From NCBI GenBank assembly GCA_037954325.1, contig JBBMNZ010000015.1, positions 14,674,501 through 14,738,500 on the forward strand: a stretch of 64,000 bases of DNA, given 5' to 3'. Of this stretch, positions 39,201-49,741 are shown one piece after another. Every line of letters starts with the position of its first letter. Within the stretch, counting starts at the first letter, position 1. The position numbers and the translations under genes are program-made. The notes below the pieces were generated by a model. It made no database searches, was not told where the DNA came from, and saw only the letters and a program-made list of their open reading frames with translations. Source of the DNA: Fistularia commersonii. Taxonomy: Eukaryota > Chordata > Actinopteri > Syngnathiformes > Fistulariidae.

Positions 39201-39298
39201 ATATTGTTCTGGTGGGCCAGACCTGATTGCTATTTGTATGTACTAAATTCGCAGATTTTAAATAACCTTTGTTTGACTGAACACAGCCGCAGTGTCCA
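39201..39298 (+). repeat. Cassette copy 2, lacking the perfect palindrome
   Basis: It begins 'atattgttctggtgggccag' as in copy 1 (37932) and stays aligned through 'ctatttgtatg.actaaatt' and 'cagattttaaata.cctttg'. At the end copy 1 reads 'gtgaaca' plus the palindrome remainder and then 'cgcag', whereas copy 2 reads 'ctgaacacagccgcag'. The palindrome half is therefore an insertion in copy 1 or a deletion in copy 2. Confidence 0.85.
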
Positions 39299-39761
39299 AA
39301 ATAAGCAGCCAGCTTCAGAGAGAAGAAAAATGGCATGTCATTTATTTTAATTTTGAGATCAACACGCATACAATCAGTGTTGTTTAAGTATTTAATAAAT
39401 CATATTCCATAATGTACTGTAGTTTACATAATTAAAAAGAAAAGAAACCTAGAAAGGTTATGAGTTGTATTAGTATCTGAGTTTGTTTTCCTCTGTGTTT
39501 GGGATTAGAGACAGAGCTGCAAAAAAAACAGTGGATAAAGTGAAGGTGCTGGTCAATGAGACATCCTCACAGATATAGATATAGTTCATCTTCATTACAC
39601 TGCTGCTGGTCACAGAAGTGGAAATGGCAAAACATGCAGAGCCTCCAGCAAGCATCATGTTGAGAATGAAAGACAATCAAATGTGGCTCTCGGAGCACTG
39701 TTACTGTGGAGCTTTATTAGTTCACACAGGACACACATTTAATGAGAATTAAGGGGTGTAC
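39299..39761. other. Non-coding stretch
   Basis: No features recognised. Short open frames only. Confidence 0.5.
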
Positions 39762-39915
39762 AGGGCTGGGCATGGCTCAGGAGCCAGGAGGCCTTTCAGT
39801 GTCCTTGAGCCAGTCACTGAATCCCTAATTTCTCCTGATGAGCTGGTTAATACCTTTCAGGCAAGCCGCCACCATCTGCGTGAATGAGGGAATGATGTAA
39901 CAGAGTAAAGAGAAG
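39762..39915 (+). mobile_element. tRNA-derived SINE-like repeat, copy 3, degraded
   Basis: 'agggctgggcatggctcag' is a box A-like head. 'gtgtccttgagccagtcact', 'tttctcctgatgagctggtt' and 'gcgtgaatgagggaatgatg' follow the same order as in the better copies at 9579 and 48749. Most of the box B region is deleted. Confidence 0.6.
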
Positions 39916-40499
39916 AGACTTTATTAATGTATGTTTACACTTTTAAGTTTAGCTGTTGACCCAATGCATGTTCATTATAGTCTTGCCTGTTGTGGGGTTT
40001 GCTGATTTCAATGCGGGAACCAGGTAAACAAGCCAATAAATCATTCAGGCAGAGGGTGATTTTCTTCCACTTGCACCACAGCTTTGTGTTTGACTTTGGA
40101 ACAATTAAGTCCTTCAATGAAAGCTCACTTGGTTGGCTATAAGTGTATATGTAAATTCACAGCATCAGTTGTAAAAAGGCATTTCATTCAGTCTGCTCTC
40201 CTCGCCCATTTGACTTGCAGCTGTTCACTTGGAAACACTGTGAAAGAGGAACATTGTTTTGTTTAAATTCAACAATGTGTCATTAATCGTGGAGAGCAGA
40301 GTCCACTCTGTACTTTCACCGAATTTACAGAGTGACAAATACAAACACGTTTGGACTGAAAGCAAAGCAGAATTTTGAAGCTCACCTTTGACACATTTTG
40401 GTTGATGACCCGTCCCAAAAAATTGCAGCTGTACCCTATGACTTAATTTAATACCCGGAGCTAATGTGATCAGGGAGACAGGTAGCAGAGTAATCCTAC
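39916..40499. other. Non-coding stretch before LINE copy B
   Basis: No gene or repeat recognised with confidence. Confidence 0.5.
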
Positions 40500-41561
40500 T
40501 CCTGGTATCTCATCTGTAAGGAAAGTAGGTGAGGGGACTTGGTGGTGGAACAAGGAAGTGCAGGAGTATACCACGATCGCCTACGACGAAGTGGGACACT
40601 GAGGAGATCGAAGGAGAAAGTAGACAGGTGTGCTGGGAGGTGCCACGTAACATGACGATAGAGGTGGCAAAGGTCTAACAAAGGTTACATGATGACTTGT
40701 ATGCTAGACTGGATGAGAGGGGCAGGAGGAAATGGTTTATAGGAAGTCAGGAGTTGCAAAGAAGTATATTCCAGCGATGCAGGACATATATGAGAGCTGT
40801 AAGACACTGGTGATGTGTGCTGTAGGTGTGACAGAGGAGATTAAGGTGGAGGTGGACCTGCATCAAGGATCAGCTCTGAGCCCCTTCTTGTTTGCTATGG
40901 TGATGGACGGGCTGACAGATGAGGTTAGACCGAACTCTCCATGGGCCTTGTTGTTTACAGAAGATATTGTGATCTGCAATGAGAGTAATGGAGGGAAATT
41001 AGAGGGGTGGAGGTATGCTCTGGAAAGGTATGCTTCCGAAAATGAACTTGAGCTACTGCAAGACCGTATGTTTGTGTGAATGAGGGGGACCCAGGTAGAA
41101 TGATGGGGCTACAGGGAGTAGAGATAAAGGTGGAGGATTTTAAGTACTTTAGGTCAACAGTCCAGTGCAACAGTGTGTGTGTGAGTAAGTAAGTATATAA
41201 ATCAATAAATAGAGACAAAAAAACTCAAGCAAGGTGGTGGGATGACATGGAGAAGCAGTGAAATGGAAGGAGGTGCCAATAAAATGGTGGTGAGATGGTT
41301 TCGTTTGACGGTTTTAGAGACGATACTTAGATGGTTTGGACGTGCAGAGTAGGAATAGGGAATACAGTATATTGTTAGAAGGATGCGGAGGCTGAAACTG
41401 CCAGGCAGGTGGAAGACCAGCAAGGATATTTAAGGAATTGAATGAAAGAGGACATTAAGTTAGTTTTTGTGAGAAAATGCAGAGAGGAAGGTTTGATGGA
41501 GGCAGATGATTCATTGTCGTGACCCCTCTCAGAGCAGCTGAAGAGAAAAGAACAAGACGAC
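40500..41561 (+). mobile_element. RTE-like LINE, copy B, internally deleted and inactive
   Basis: The region upstream of the reverse transcriptase is readable at 40520-40700 (TWWWNKEVQEYT, then a degraded 'REMQ-KVKVEVAK' block at about 40640-40675). After a deletion the reverse transcriptase runs 40732-41079: RKSGVAKKYI, QDIYESCKTL, VEVDLHQGSALSPFLFAMVM, GLTDEVR. The catalytic box reads LFTEDIVIC where active members have FADDIVIC, so an Ala and an Asp are altered. Downstream traces of 'LRWFGHV' (41330-41345) and the RRMRRLKLPGRW block (about 41380-41415) run to the 3' tip at 41561. No continuous frame survives. Confidence 0.9.
40732..41079 (+). pseudogene. LINE reverse transcriptase fragment (copy B)
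   Basis: A 115-codon open piece of the reverse transcriptase palm. It contains the conserved GLHQGSALSPFLF-type stretch (here DLHQGSALSPFLF) and the catalytic box altered to TED in place of ADD. It ends at a frameshift beyond RWRYALERY. This is the longest clean coding remnant of copy B. It is not a host gene. Confidence 0.88.
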
Positions 41562-42064
41562 ATTGAATGATGAGAGCGAATTAAGAGATGTACAATAAAG
41601 AAGTGGAATGTTTGGTAGGAGACCTTACCAGTTCAAAGCTGTAGTTGCAGCTCATTTCCTTCATCATTCTCCTGGGGAATCATTGGATTTCTTTTTTTTT
41701 AGAGATTAAAAATGAGGAAAAGTAATTCATTCTCCCGGATATTTAAATGGATTTACAAAAATGGCTGATACTGAATTTAAATTGTCCTTGTGTTGGCTTG
41801 GGACAGAAACAGCCTTTACTTTACATGTGGCCCATCGAGAGCTCCATTTTTCCTAGTTCATTGTTCCATATATCAGCATAAAAGTGCTTTGTGTTAATTT
41901 CACCCCAAAGTGGTGTGATGGAGACCTACCTGCTCACATAGTAGCACATTCAGTGTTCATTGCAGTCTCAGTCTGCTGCTAAAGCCTCTAAGACTAAAGA
42001 TTTAACTCGTCAAATTCCTTCCTGATCCTATGTTTTGCCATCAGCACCTGTCAGCTGAAACCAA
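41562..42064 (+). repeat. LINE-linked 3' flank, shared with 12281-12844
   Basis: This is the second copy of the non-LINE segment that follows LINE copy C. The order of the shared blocks is the same from 'gcgaattaagagatg' (41576) to 'cagctgaaaccaa' (42052-42064). A T run at about 41692-41701 is specific to this copy. It lacks a poly-A tail at its end. Confidence 0.85.
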
Positions 42065-44105
42065 TTTTGAAAAATCTAGTCTTATGGCGCAATGCATCCT
42101 CATGGTGCATGCCTATGTTCTGCTCTGTATGCACACTCCCACACGGTGAAGATATACCCAGAATAAGGCCGGTGAGTGCACTCCGTTCTAAAATAAGGTA
42201 AGTCCATACTGGAATCATCAATGGGCTTGCATGTAGCTGTGATGATGAAGAAGTGAGTTTAAAATAATATAGAAATCAGAGAATTTTGGGAGAGCAAAAT
42301 GAATCACTTCTGTCTCATGAAAAAAAAAAAAAAAAAAAAAAATTCTAAGCAGCTATTTTAAAATCCTGACACACTGTGTACCTATCGCTGGATGGTTGTT
42401 TCTCTTGGAAGTTATTTGCACTGACATTCTTGCCTCCACAATTTGGTAGCCAAAAATGACAAATAATGGCAATTAGTTCAGAAAAATTGCTAAGACCTGA
42501 CTCATCGGCAGATTTATGCCAAGCTGTGGTGACTGTTTTTAGTTTGACTGACTTGCGGGGCAAAAATTCCACGTTAAAATCAATATCGTATGGAAGCTAC
42601 GGCTGCTGTGCTATTAGTGTTGGTTTTGTAGCTAGCATCTTATGAGAGTTAGACATTTTATGTCACCGTAGCTCTATATAGCATTGTGCTATAAACTGTT
42701 GGTGATTGCAGTTGTATTTAATGACACTAAATAGCTAAATTTATTGTATTTGACAACACCAAGCATGGACATTTTTGTGAAATTAGTTTACAATCTCACC
42801 TCGGTATGTTCATCCTCCGTGCATTAGAGCAAAGTAGCAGAGTCTGAGAAGGCAGGATGTCATGGTTCACTGGCTCCAACAGTGAACAGGCATGATAGCA
42901 GGCCCTCAATCACTAATGAAGTTGGAATTAACAGACTTAAAACACAAGTTTTCATTCGCTGGAATATCGGAGAATAGTGGTGCGTGTTTCTTTTCCCCAT
43001 CGCCGCCAAACTTTGTCCAAAACATCACTGTTTTGGTTGTATTTATTGTGATTAATAATTATTCAAACGCACATTAGTCGAATTATTTGGATCAAAACCC
43101 GGGAATGTTTTGATTGAGGGCTTTAAAAATAGCTGAATTGATTGGCTTAGTGTGTGTAGATAGCAGTGCTATAACATGAATAAAGGTTGTAAATACAAAA
43201 AGATAAAAAATGTAAAGACATAATCATCTTGAACATTTAATGGTGGATTTTTTGCCCCACTGTTTTGCTTTCAAACAGCATGTCTGACCCTCTACAGACT
43301 GGAGCCCATTAAATGGATGGAAATAATCATCTGGACTGCTGGAAGAGACCAAACGAGTGCTCTAAAATCCCTCAGACACTATTTGACTTGGACGTAGATG
43401 TTTTTTGTTACCATTTAATTTACAAATCACCGAAGACTCAAGCACTCAAGTAGATTACTGTCAGGTAATAATTGGAAGACCCACCTCGTCTCCTATCGAG
43501 ATGATCGTGACAATTTTTATCGAAAATACTATGCTTTTTTTTTTTTTTTTGTGGCACTGAAGTTTAATGAGAGGAAATAGCTCAGCATAAACATGGAGGG
43601 CTGTTATAGAGCAGAATTATGCATAATATACTGTGTGTTTACCAGTAATTTGGCAGCCAAGGGTGTAAAACAAACAACATACATCGCCCATTTACTTGCA
43701 TGTGAATGTGGAAACCCAAACAAATTTGAATTTTGTGATGAGGACACCTCACACCCCAAAGCATTTGCAATGCACGTCCAGTAGCGCCCAATTTCCACAC
43801 ATTCAATCTTTCAATCTTCAGCGAACAAAGCCTTTGAGATTCCACCAGCGTTACAGATTTACTCATCTGCATCTCCGATTCATTTAACTGCAGGCTTTTA
43901 TCGAAACTTGCTCCATTCTTTTTGTTTATCTCACAATTCTGGTGTTTTTTTGTTGTTTATTTCTTCAATTCATTAAAATAATCCCCAGGATTTTTCAGGT
44001 ATTTTTGCAAAGCCAAAGTATAGGGAAGTGGTGGATTCATGTGTTTAACTAAGCAAAACAAATTAGTTGTAAAGTTAACAGTTAGGGGTTGTGTTCCTTC
44101 CCTCC

Positions 44106-44155
44106 ACATGCACACCACACACACACATGCACACACACACCGACACACACACAAC
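44106..44155 (+). repeat. (CA)n-rich microsatellite, imperfect
   Basis: CACACCACACACACACATGC continues through further CACA units to ACACACACACAACC. The frame on the opposite strand (Cys-Val-Cys repeats) is an artefact. Confidence 0.85.
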
Positions 44156-45082
44156 CACCCATCCAAAGCCCCCTGCAGCAAGCCAGAAGGGAAGGCGTAT
44201 GATTAGGAGTTCGCCTAAGTGGCTCTCACATCAAATCATCAAATCCTACTCTTCCAAAGCTGTACTATGAAAATCCGTGTTATTGAAATTATATTTTGAG
44301 GTTAAAAAAGTCACAACCTCCTCCCTGATATGATTAGGTCCTAAATTTGAAAAGTCATGTCGCAGGTTTCCATCAAGGGGATAAAGGAGAAGTGGCTAGT
44401 GGAGTGCCTGGCAACCAATCAGTCCTCTCTTTCCCAGCTCAGACGTAGAAGCTCGGCCATCAATATTCTACCTCCTCCTGTGTGCCTCACTTCCCCTCTG
44501 TCTTGTCCCAGTCAGACAATTGCTTTATTAGATAAGAAGCCGCGGACCACTTGATTTAATGCCGCACCCTGTGCAAAGTAGGCTATTGCATATTCCCACC
44601 TTTACAAATTCAGGTCACCTAGCTTCAAAATCCTGTGACAGAATGTATTTGCTAAGTGTTTCCCGTACATTGAATTATTTGAGGTGGCTGTTCGCGTTGC
44701 CTTCACTGACCCGAAAGTGCAGTTTCTATTCTTCCTGTAAGAACATGCCTTGTAGCAGGACATCGGAAATTTTGTTCAGCTTTTCAGACATTTTTGTTTT
44801 CAATTAGTATAACTAAAAAAAAAAAAAACACATTGCATAACTACCATTAAAAGGTTTGCTTTTCCATTACAGCATAACCTACTGAGAAAAGTGGAACAAT
44901 TTTGCATTTGAAAAATATGAAAATAAGCCCCAAACCCCGAGGTAAACCTCTCAAAAAATAAACACCTGACACCCACATGAACTTAAACTCCTTCAAACAA
45001 AATATATGCAAACATATCCGGCGCTGAATGAACAAAGAAGTTTGGTCCGCCTACATCATCTGAAGAACAATGACAAGTAACA

Positions 45083-45109
45083 AATTACTTTTGTTTCACA
45101 AAAGTAATT
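45083..45109. other. Perfect 12-bp inverted repeat, 3-base loop
   Basis: AATTACTTTTGT, loop TTC, then ACAAAAGTAATT. No associated terminal repeat of a known transposon and no miRNA-like length. Confidence 0.8.
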
Positions 45110-47510
45110 CTAGAACATATTTCTTGTATCGTCAAGCTAACAAATTAAGTTACTTTGTTACAGCAAAACAAAGGACTCTAACTCATTAGAGTTGTTAACA
45201 CCCACACACACAGACACACACACTTACCTAAGAGTTGTAAAATTCTCATTCACAGTATCAGCTGAGTGACTTCCAGGTGACTCAAGCAAGGCTGTAATTT
45301 ATCCAAACAAAAATGTAGCAAGTTCACTGCTCCTCAAACTTATTCCAGTAATTAAACAACTTCCAAATATTTTATCAAGTTTGCACTGAAGAGAAAAACA
45401 TGTACTAAATGTACTCTCATATTACGCAACAGTACTGCATTGTTATTGTCAGAACATTTAAAACATTTAGTATTTCATCAATTTTGAATCCATCATTACA
45501 TCACCTTACAAATAATGTAAGCCACTGTAATTAATACATTGTGGTAAATTAGATTGGCCTACATGTGCCAACTTGAGTTTATCAGTTATATGAAATATGG
45601 GAAATCAAGTAAACCATCAGTATAAATCATCCAGTAAAAATGTAATTTAATGTTTTGTCAATGTTCTTGAGCTGTTACATTTTGTTCTTAGCATAACAAA
45701 AGATCCGCACACAGCCTGAGCACAACCTGAAGTGCACTGAGGTCATACAATAAACAACAGGCTATGATGTTTGGATTTAAAAGAGAACAACGGGGGGGAA
45801 GACACAAGCTTGTTTTTATGTCAGTAATTATCATCCCAGAACGATCTTAAATTCTTTCCTGAGGAGTCGTTGAAAATGAGACACTGGAGATTCAGGGATA
45901 GTTTGTTAATTTTGGTACTTTGTTTTGCAAGAGAACCCTTTTTTGAGCAATGTTAAAGTGAAAAAGAGCCAATTACACCAGAAGCATGAATCACCTTTCA
46001 AAGAAAAAGCTTTACTTATTGCTAAAAACTGAAGCAAAGTACATATTGTAAACTCACACGGGTCCAGGTCAGATGAGAACTGAACATTGTGTTGCTCAAT
46101 TTGGAGTGAAGATACACGGTCTGTTTATAACCACCCCCAAAGCTACGCAAAGGGTACAAATAGAAATAGCCTGCAAAAATATAGGATCAGCTTAAAGCAA
46201 ATTAATCTCTTTTCAAACATGTTTATTGCTGTTGCTGTCGAACCTACAGTATTTGTCACAACATACATTTACAGGAGTTAACTGTTTCTTGAAATTATTT
46301 TTTTCACAAGGGAGAGTAGGGAAATGTTTGGGGAGGTGGAGCAAGGTAGCAATGTAGTCCTAATGGAGGGATAGGTCAACAGACTGTCATAAAGGAAATG
46401 ATCAGTCATTGGGGGGTTTAGCAGAAGAAATACCAAAAATGACATTACAAGCATAAAAGCCCTGCTAACTGTTGATCCGACCTGTAGTAACTTTTATTTT
46501 CTATACCTTGCAAATTGTGTTTGTTTCAGTCCAGTCTTTTTCATTCAAAGCAAAGACAAAATGTACGCAGGTAAAGATGATTTCAGTATTTGGACCAAAT
46601 TTTGATGGTCAAAGACTCAATGTATTACCTTTTTTTTCTGGATCTGGTCCAAAGCTGAGCTGGAACATCAGGTATCACATTCTTGCAGTTTTCTATGGTA
46701 AAGTGAAAAGTGCTTGTTTCTTGCAGTCTCTTTTTGCTTTTGTTGTGCGAAGGAGTCGCTGTCCTCACCAATGGAGGGGGTTCAGCTGGATCCTGTGTGT
46801 GCGTAACAGTCAACAAACATACAAATTAAGAGGAAAGTGACCTAGTTATCGTCTACACATGAATGTGATATTAATGCTGTAACCCTCTAGTGAAACACAA
46901 AGGACAGCATGCTAGAAGCATACAATGGAAGAAACAAGCATTTGTTTTAATCTGCTACTCCGTCGATCTCAGTTTTGAGTTTCAGCTGCCCTCGTCAAAT
47001 TATCTTCTTTATCCGCTAGATTTCCTCCTCAAAATCGAATGGATTGGCATTTTATTGATGCTCCCTCTTCATCACAATTCACAGTCGCTCTGACTCTACC
47101 CTTTTCTTAAAAGGCTGTGATTTGGCTGTTTCCCAAGTACATTTGGGTACCCCTCCTTACCGGCTGGTGTTCCGGAAACATGTAAATGTAAGACCCCACC
47201 CTTGAAATTACAGGAAAGCTCAAACTAAAATTTGCAGTGTACTGACAAGTAGAGCATCTGTCTGTAGCAGCGGGTAGTAGCAGCTGTTGTAATCCTATTA
47301 TGAGACTCATACATGAGCAGACTTCAGCTCACAAATCTAATAGAGGCCACTGTGTTTGGAGAGCGAGCACTTATTTTCTTCATCTATCCAAGGACCACAG
47401 TGCTGGCTGGGTAGCAGCATTTTCCCCTCAGTGGCCTGTCTTTCATTCTTTCTGTCAGTTCCTTTATGTGGGAGAAAATCACTCTGGACTGTAAGGTCCG
47501 AATTTAAAAT

Positions 47511-48086
47511 TTATTTTATCTTTTCTCTCCATTTGACTTGGGTTCTGTCAACAACTTTACTCATATGTATCTTTTCAGCTGCCCGATCATACTGCTTCAA
47601 GTCGACTGCCGTTAATAAAAGATATACATCTGGTATATAAGCACTTGTCGTTAGACAGTTCTTAGCAACATGAATATCCATGCACCTCAAATACATTATG
47701 GGCCGATTAAGATACAAGTTAACTGATGGTCCTGGATTCATGGAGATCTCTTTAAACGCAAGTGTGAATGGTGTTGCTTTGTCGTTCAACAGGGTGATGC
47801 GGCAGTGTGCATCTGTAAGACTGTTCAAGCCCACTTTGTTTTTCACAAGTGAAAACTGAAGTCTATCAAATACCACACATATGCATAAAGCATCAAATAA
47901 TCCATCACTGTTCTCTCCTGCGTGTCTGTCCTGCATCCAGTCAGACAATAAGACAATGGTGGCGCTGATCATTTTTCGGAATAAGAGCATTTGCATTAAA
48001 AGCAACGTGCCCTTTGTCTTTAACTTTGCAGCTTTAATAAGGTGGTAGAAGGAAAAGGTTAATGTCAGGCTAGCTTTTAAAACCAA
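47511..48086 (-). CDS. Unrecognised 191-codon open frame
   Basis: A minus-strand frame of 191 codons. It is long for this AT-rich DNA, in which chance frames rarely pass 120. The translation has a balanced composition without low-complexity runs. Its most protein-like part is the second half (LTDAHCRITLLNDKATPF, EISMNPGPSVNLYLNRPIMY, AYIPDVYLLLTAVDLKQYD, ending KVVDRTQVKWREKIK). Internal Met codons (for example MQMLLFRK) could be starts. The listed first codon is not a strong initiation site. No domain, signal peptide or membrane segment is evident. No splice pair was found. It could be a fragment of a mobile element, a retained exon or chance. No function is proposed. Confidence 0.25.
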   Translation of the reverse strand: MVLKASLTLTFSFYHLIKAAKLKTKGTLLLMQMLLFRKMISATIVLLSDWMQDRHAGENSDGLFDALCICVVFDRLQFSLVKNKVGLNSLTDAHCRITLLNDKATPFTLAFKEISMNPGPSVNLYLNRPIMYLRCMDIHVAKNCLTTSAYIPDVYLLLTAVDLKQYDRAAEKIHMSKVVDRTQVKWREKIK

Positions 48087-48489
48087 TATGAAAAGTTAGC
48101 GTCTTTTGTGCAGAGCTCTGTCTGTTTTTGACATCTTGGTGTATCCTTTACTTTCGCTATCACACTCTGTTGGTGTTTGTGCAAAGGGGCGTGACCAAAG
48201 CTGGACCAAACAATGGGATTTTAATTTGGTTACTGAAGATACAAATCACTACCTTGTATAAACCTAATCACTTGTATATAATTGCTTGATACTATATTTG
48301 AATATTAAATGTTACATTCAGTTGAAGATGTGGATTGTATTAAAGCTGTGATAAATAACTGGTCATTTAAGTACAAAAGAATATGCTAGCATCAGATTTG
48401 GATTTTCCAAAGTGTGCTAACCACAACTTTCTGACAGTGTATTTTTTTTGCAGGAGAATTCAATCACGGAAGACAAATTCATTTGCTCT
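48087..48489. other. Non-coding stretch
   Basis: AT-rich. An acceptor-like 'tattttttttgcag' at about 48440-48454 stands immediately before the LINE 3' end and has no coding continuation. Confidence 0.45.
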
Positions 48490-49262
48490 GTCTTTTTCTT
48501 TTGGTTTCTCTCTAATTACGGGTCACCACAGCGGATCATTGTTTCCACCTTGCCCTGTCCCTTGCATCTTCCTCTGTCACACCCACTAACTCCATTTCCT
48601 CCTTCACCACATCCACAAATCTCCCCTTTGGTCTTCCCTTTTTCTGCTGCCTGACAGCTCCATCGCCAACATCCTTCTAGCAATATACTCACCCGCTCTC
48701 CTTTTCACGAGCCAAAAGCATCTTAATCTGGGCTCTTTGACTTTGTGGGGGCGGGGCTGTGGCCCAGTTGATAGAATGGAGGAATCCCTCGATTCGGAAG
48801 GCTGGCGTTTCGATTGCCTTCTTCTTCGGCCTGCACGCCGAAATGGCCTTGGACAAAACGCCGAACCCAAAGTTGGTCTCAGTGGCCTTGCATGGCCGCT
48901 CGCCATCGGTGTGTGTGTGAATAGGTGAATGAAATCTAGTGTAAAGCGCTTTGAAACTGCAAGGTGTGAAAGCAGTATGTAAGTTGAGACTATTTACATT
49001 TTACCCCGATGTCTAACCTGGACTTTCCAGTTCTGTTTATCCTCTGAACTTCCAAAGACAATTTCAACATCCAGCTCCTCATCTTTGCCACTCCCAGCTC
49101 TGCCCCCTGTCTTTTCAGAGCCACTGTCTCCAAGCTATACAAAAGGACGTGTCTCATCAAGGTTTCCGAAATCTTTCCGTTCACTCTTGATGCTATTCTC
49201 CGGTCACAGATAACCCCAGGTTATCCTCTCCATCCTCCCCACACAGCTTGCAATACACGCAC
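48490..49262 (-). mobile_element. RTE-like LINE fragment, copy D, split by a SINE
   Basis: On the minus strand the right part (49262 down to 48998) reads a degraded 'GWRG...GVICDRRIASRVNGKI' and LLYSLETVALKRQGAELGVAK (about 49085-49140). The left part (48747 down to about 48490) reads KEPRLRCFWLVKRRAGEYIARRMLAMEL followed by the R-rich block and the 3' tip. Together they give the C-terminal third of the LINE protein in the right order. The SINE at 48749-48998 lies between them. The copy is dead, with frameshifts and no catalytic domain. Its 3' side does not carry the flank shared by copies B and C. Confidence 0.85.
48749..48998 (+). mobile_element. tRNA-derived SINE-like repeat, copy 2, nested in LINE D
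   Basis: The head 'gggctgtggcccagttgata' is box A-like, and 'ctggcgtttcgattgcc' is a box B-like match (GTTTCGATTGC against GGTTCGANTCC). The body 'ccttggacaaaacgccgaac' and 'catcggtgtgtgtgtgaata' and the tail 'tgtaaagcgctttgaaactg' match copy 1 at 9579. No clear target-site duplication is readable. The minus-strand frame at 48604-48906 spans the LINE/SINE join and is not a gene. Confidence 0.82.
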
Positions 49263-49693
49263 CTGTTCAATTTGCACACGGTTGCCCATGGATGCAACAT
49301 CCACAAGTGTATGCATCAACCACAAGTGTCCTCTTCACTGAGAGTTTGTCCTCAACGCATGCCCTCTTAGTACCTTTATTCCTTTGAGCTCAAACTTGGT
49401 TTCTTTTTTTTTTAGTTGTGTCACTATCTTTTATCAAGACATTACATTTTGTTCGATGTGAATCTTGGACATATACATTGATTTAGATAGAAGTGGCTGC
49501 TCAATGCAGCATTTTGTGCCCTTGCATCTTGTTAAGTACATGTTTTGTTCTTGCTGCCCATGGAAAAATGTGTGATAAAAGTCCATATAAGATATAAGGA
49601 CAAGTATGCTTCACATACACCTGGTCAGTGCCTCAAGGTCCAGTGCTCAAGCTTTATCGGGAAGAAAAAAAAAGGAAAAAAAAAGTGTGTATG

Positions 49694-49741
49694 CATATAT
49701 ATATATATATATACATACACACACACACACACACACACACC
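49694..49741 (+). repeat. (AT)n(AC)n compound microsatellite
   Basis: About ten AT units are followed by about twelve AC units, directly after GTGTGTATGC. Open frames through it (Tyr-Ile and Thr-His repeats) are artefacts. Confidence 0.92.

Larger units (their letters stand above)
42065..47510. other. Long non-coding stretch with CA repeats and a hairpin
   Basis: About 5.4 kb with no recognised gene. It contains an A run (about 42320-42341), a T run (about 43534-43550), CA-rich tracts at 44106-44155 and 45199-45223, and a perfect 12-bp-stem hairpin at 45083-45109. Frames such as 46472-46840 plus are unremarkable. Confidence 0.5.

Noticed and set aside
48604..48906. 100-codon minus frame rich in Arg
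   Set aside because: It runs across the join of a SINE and a LINE fragment and is therefore a chimera of repeat sequence.
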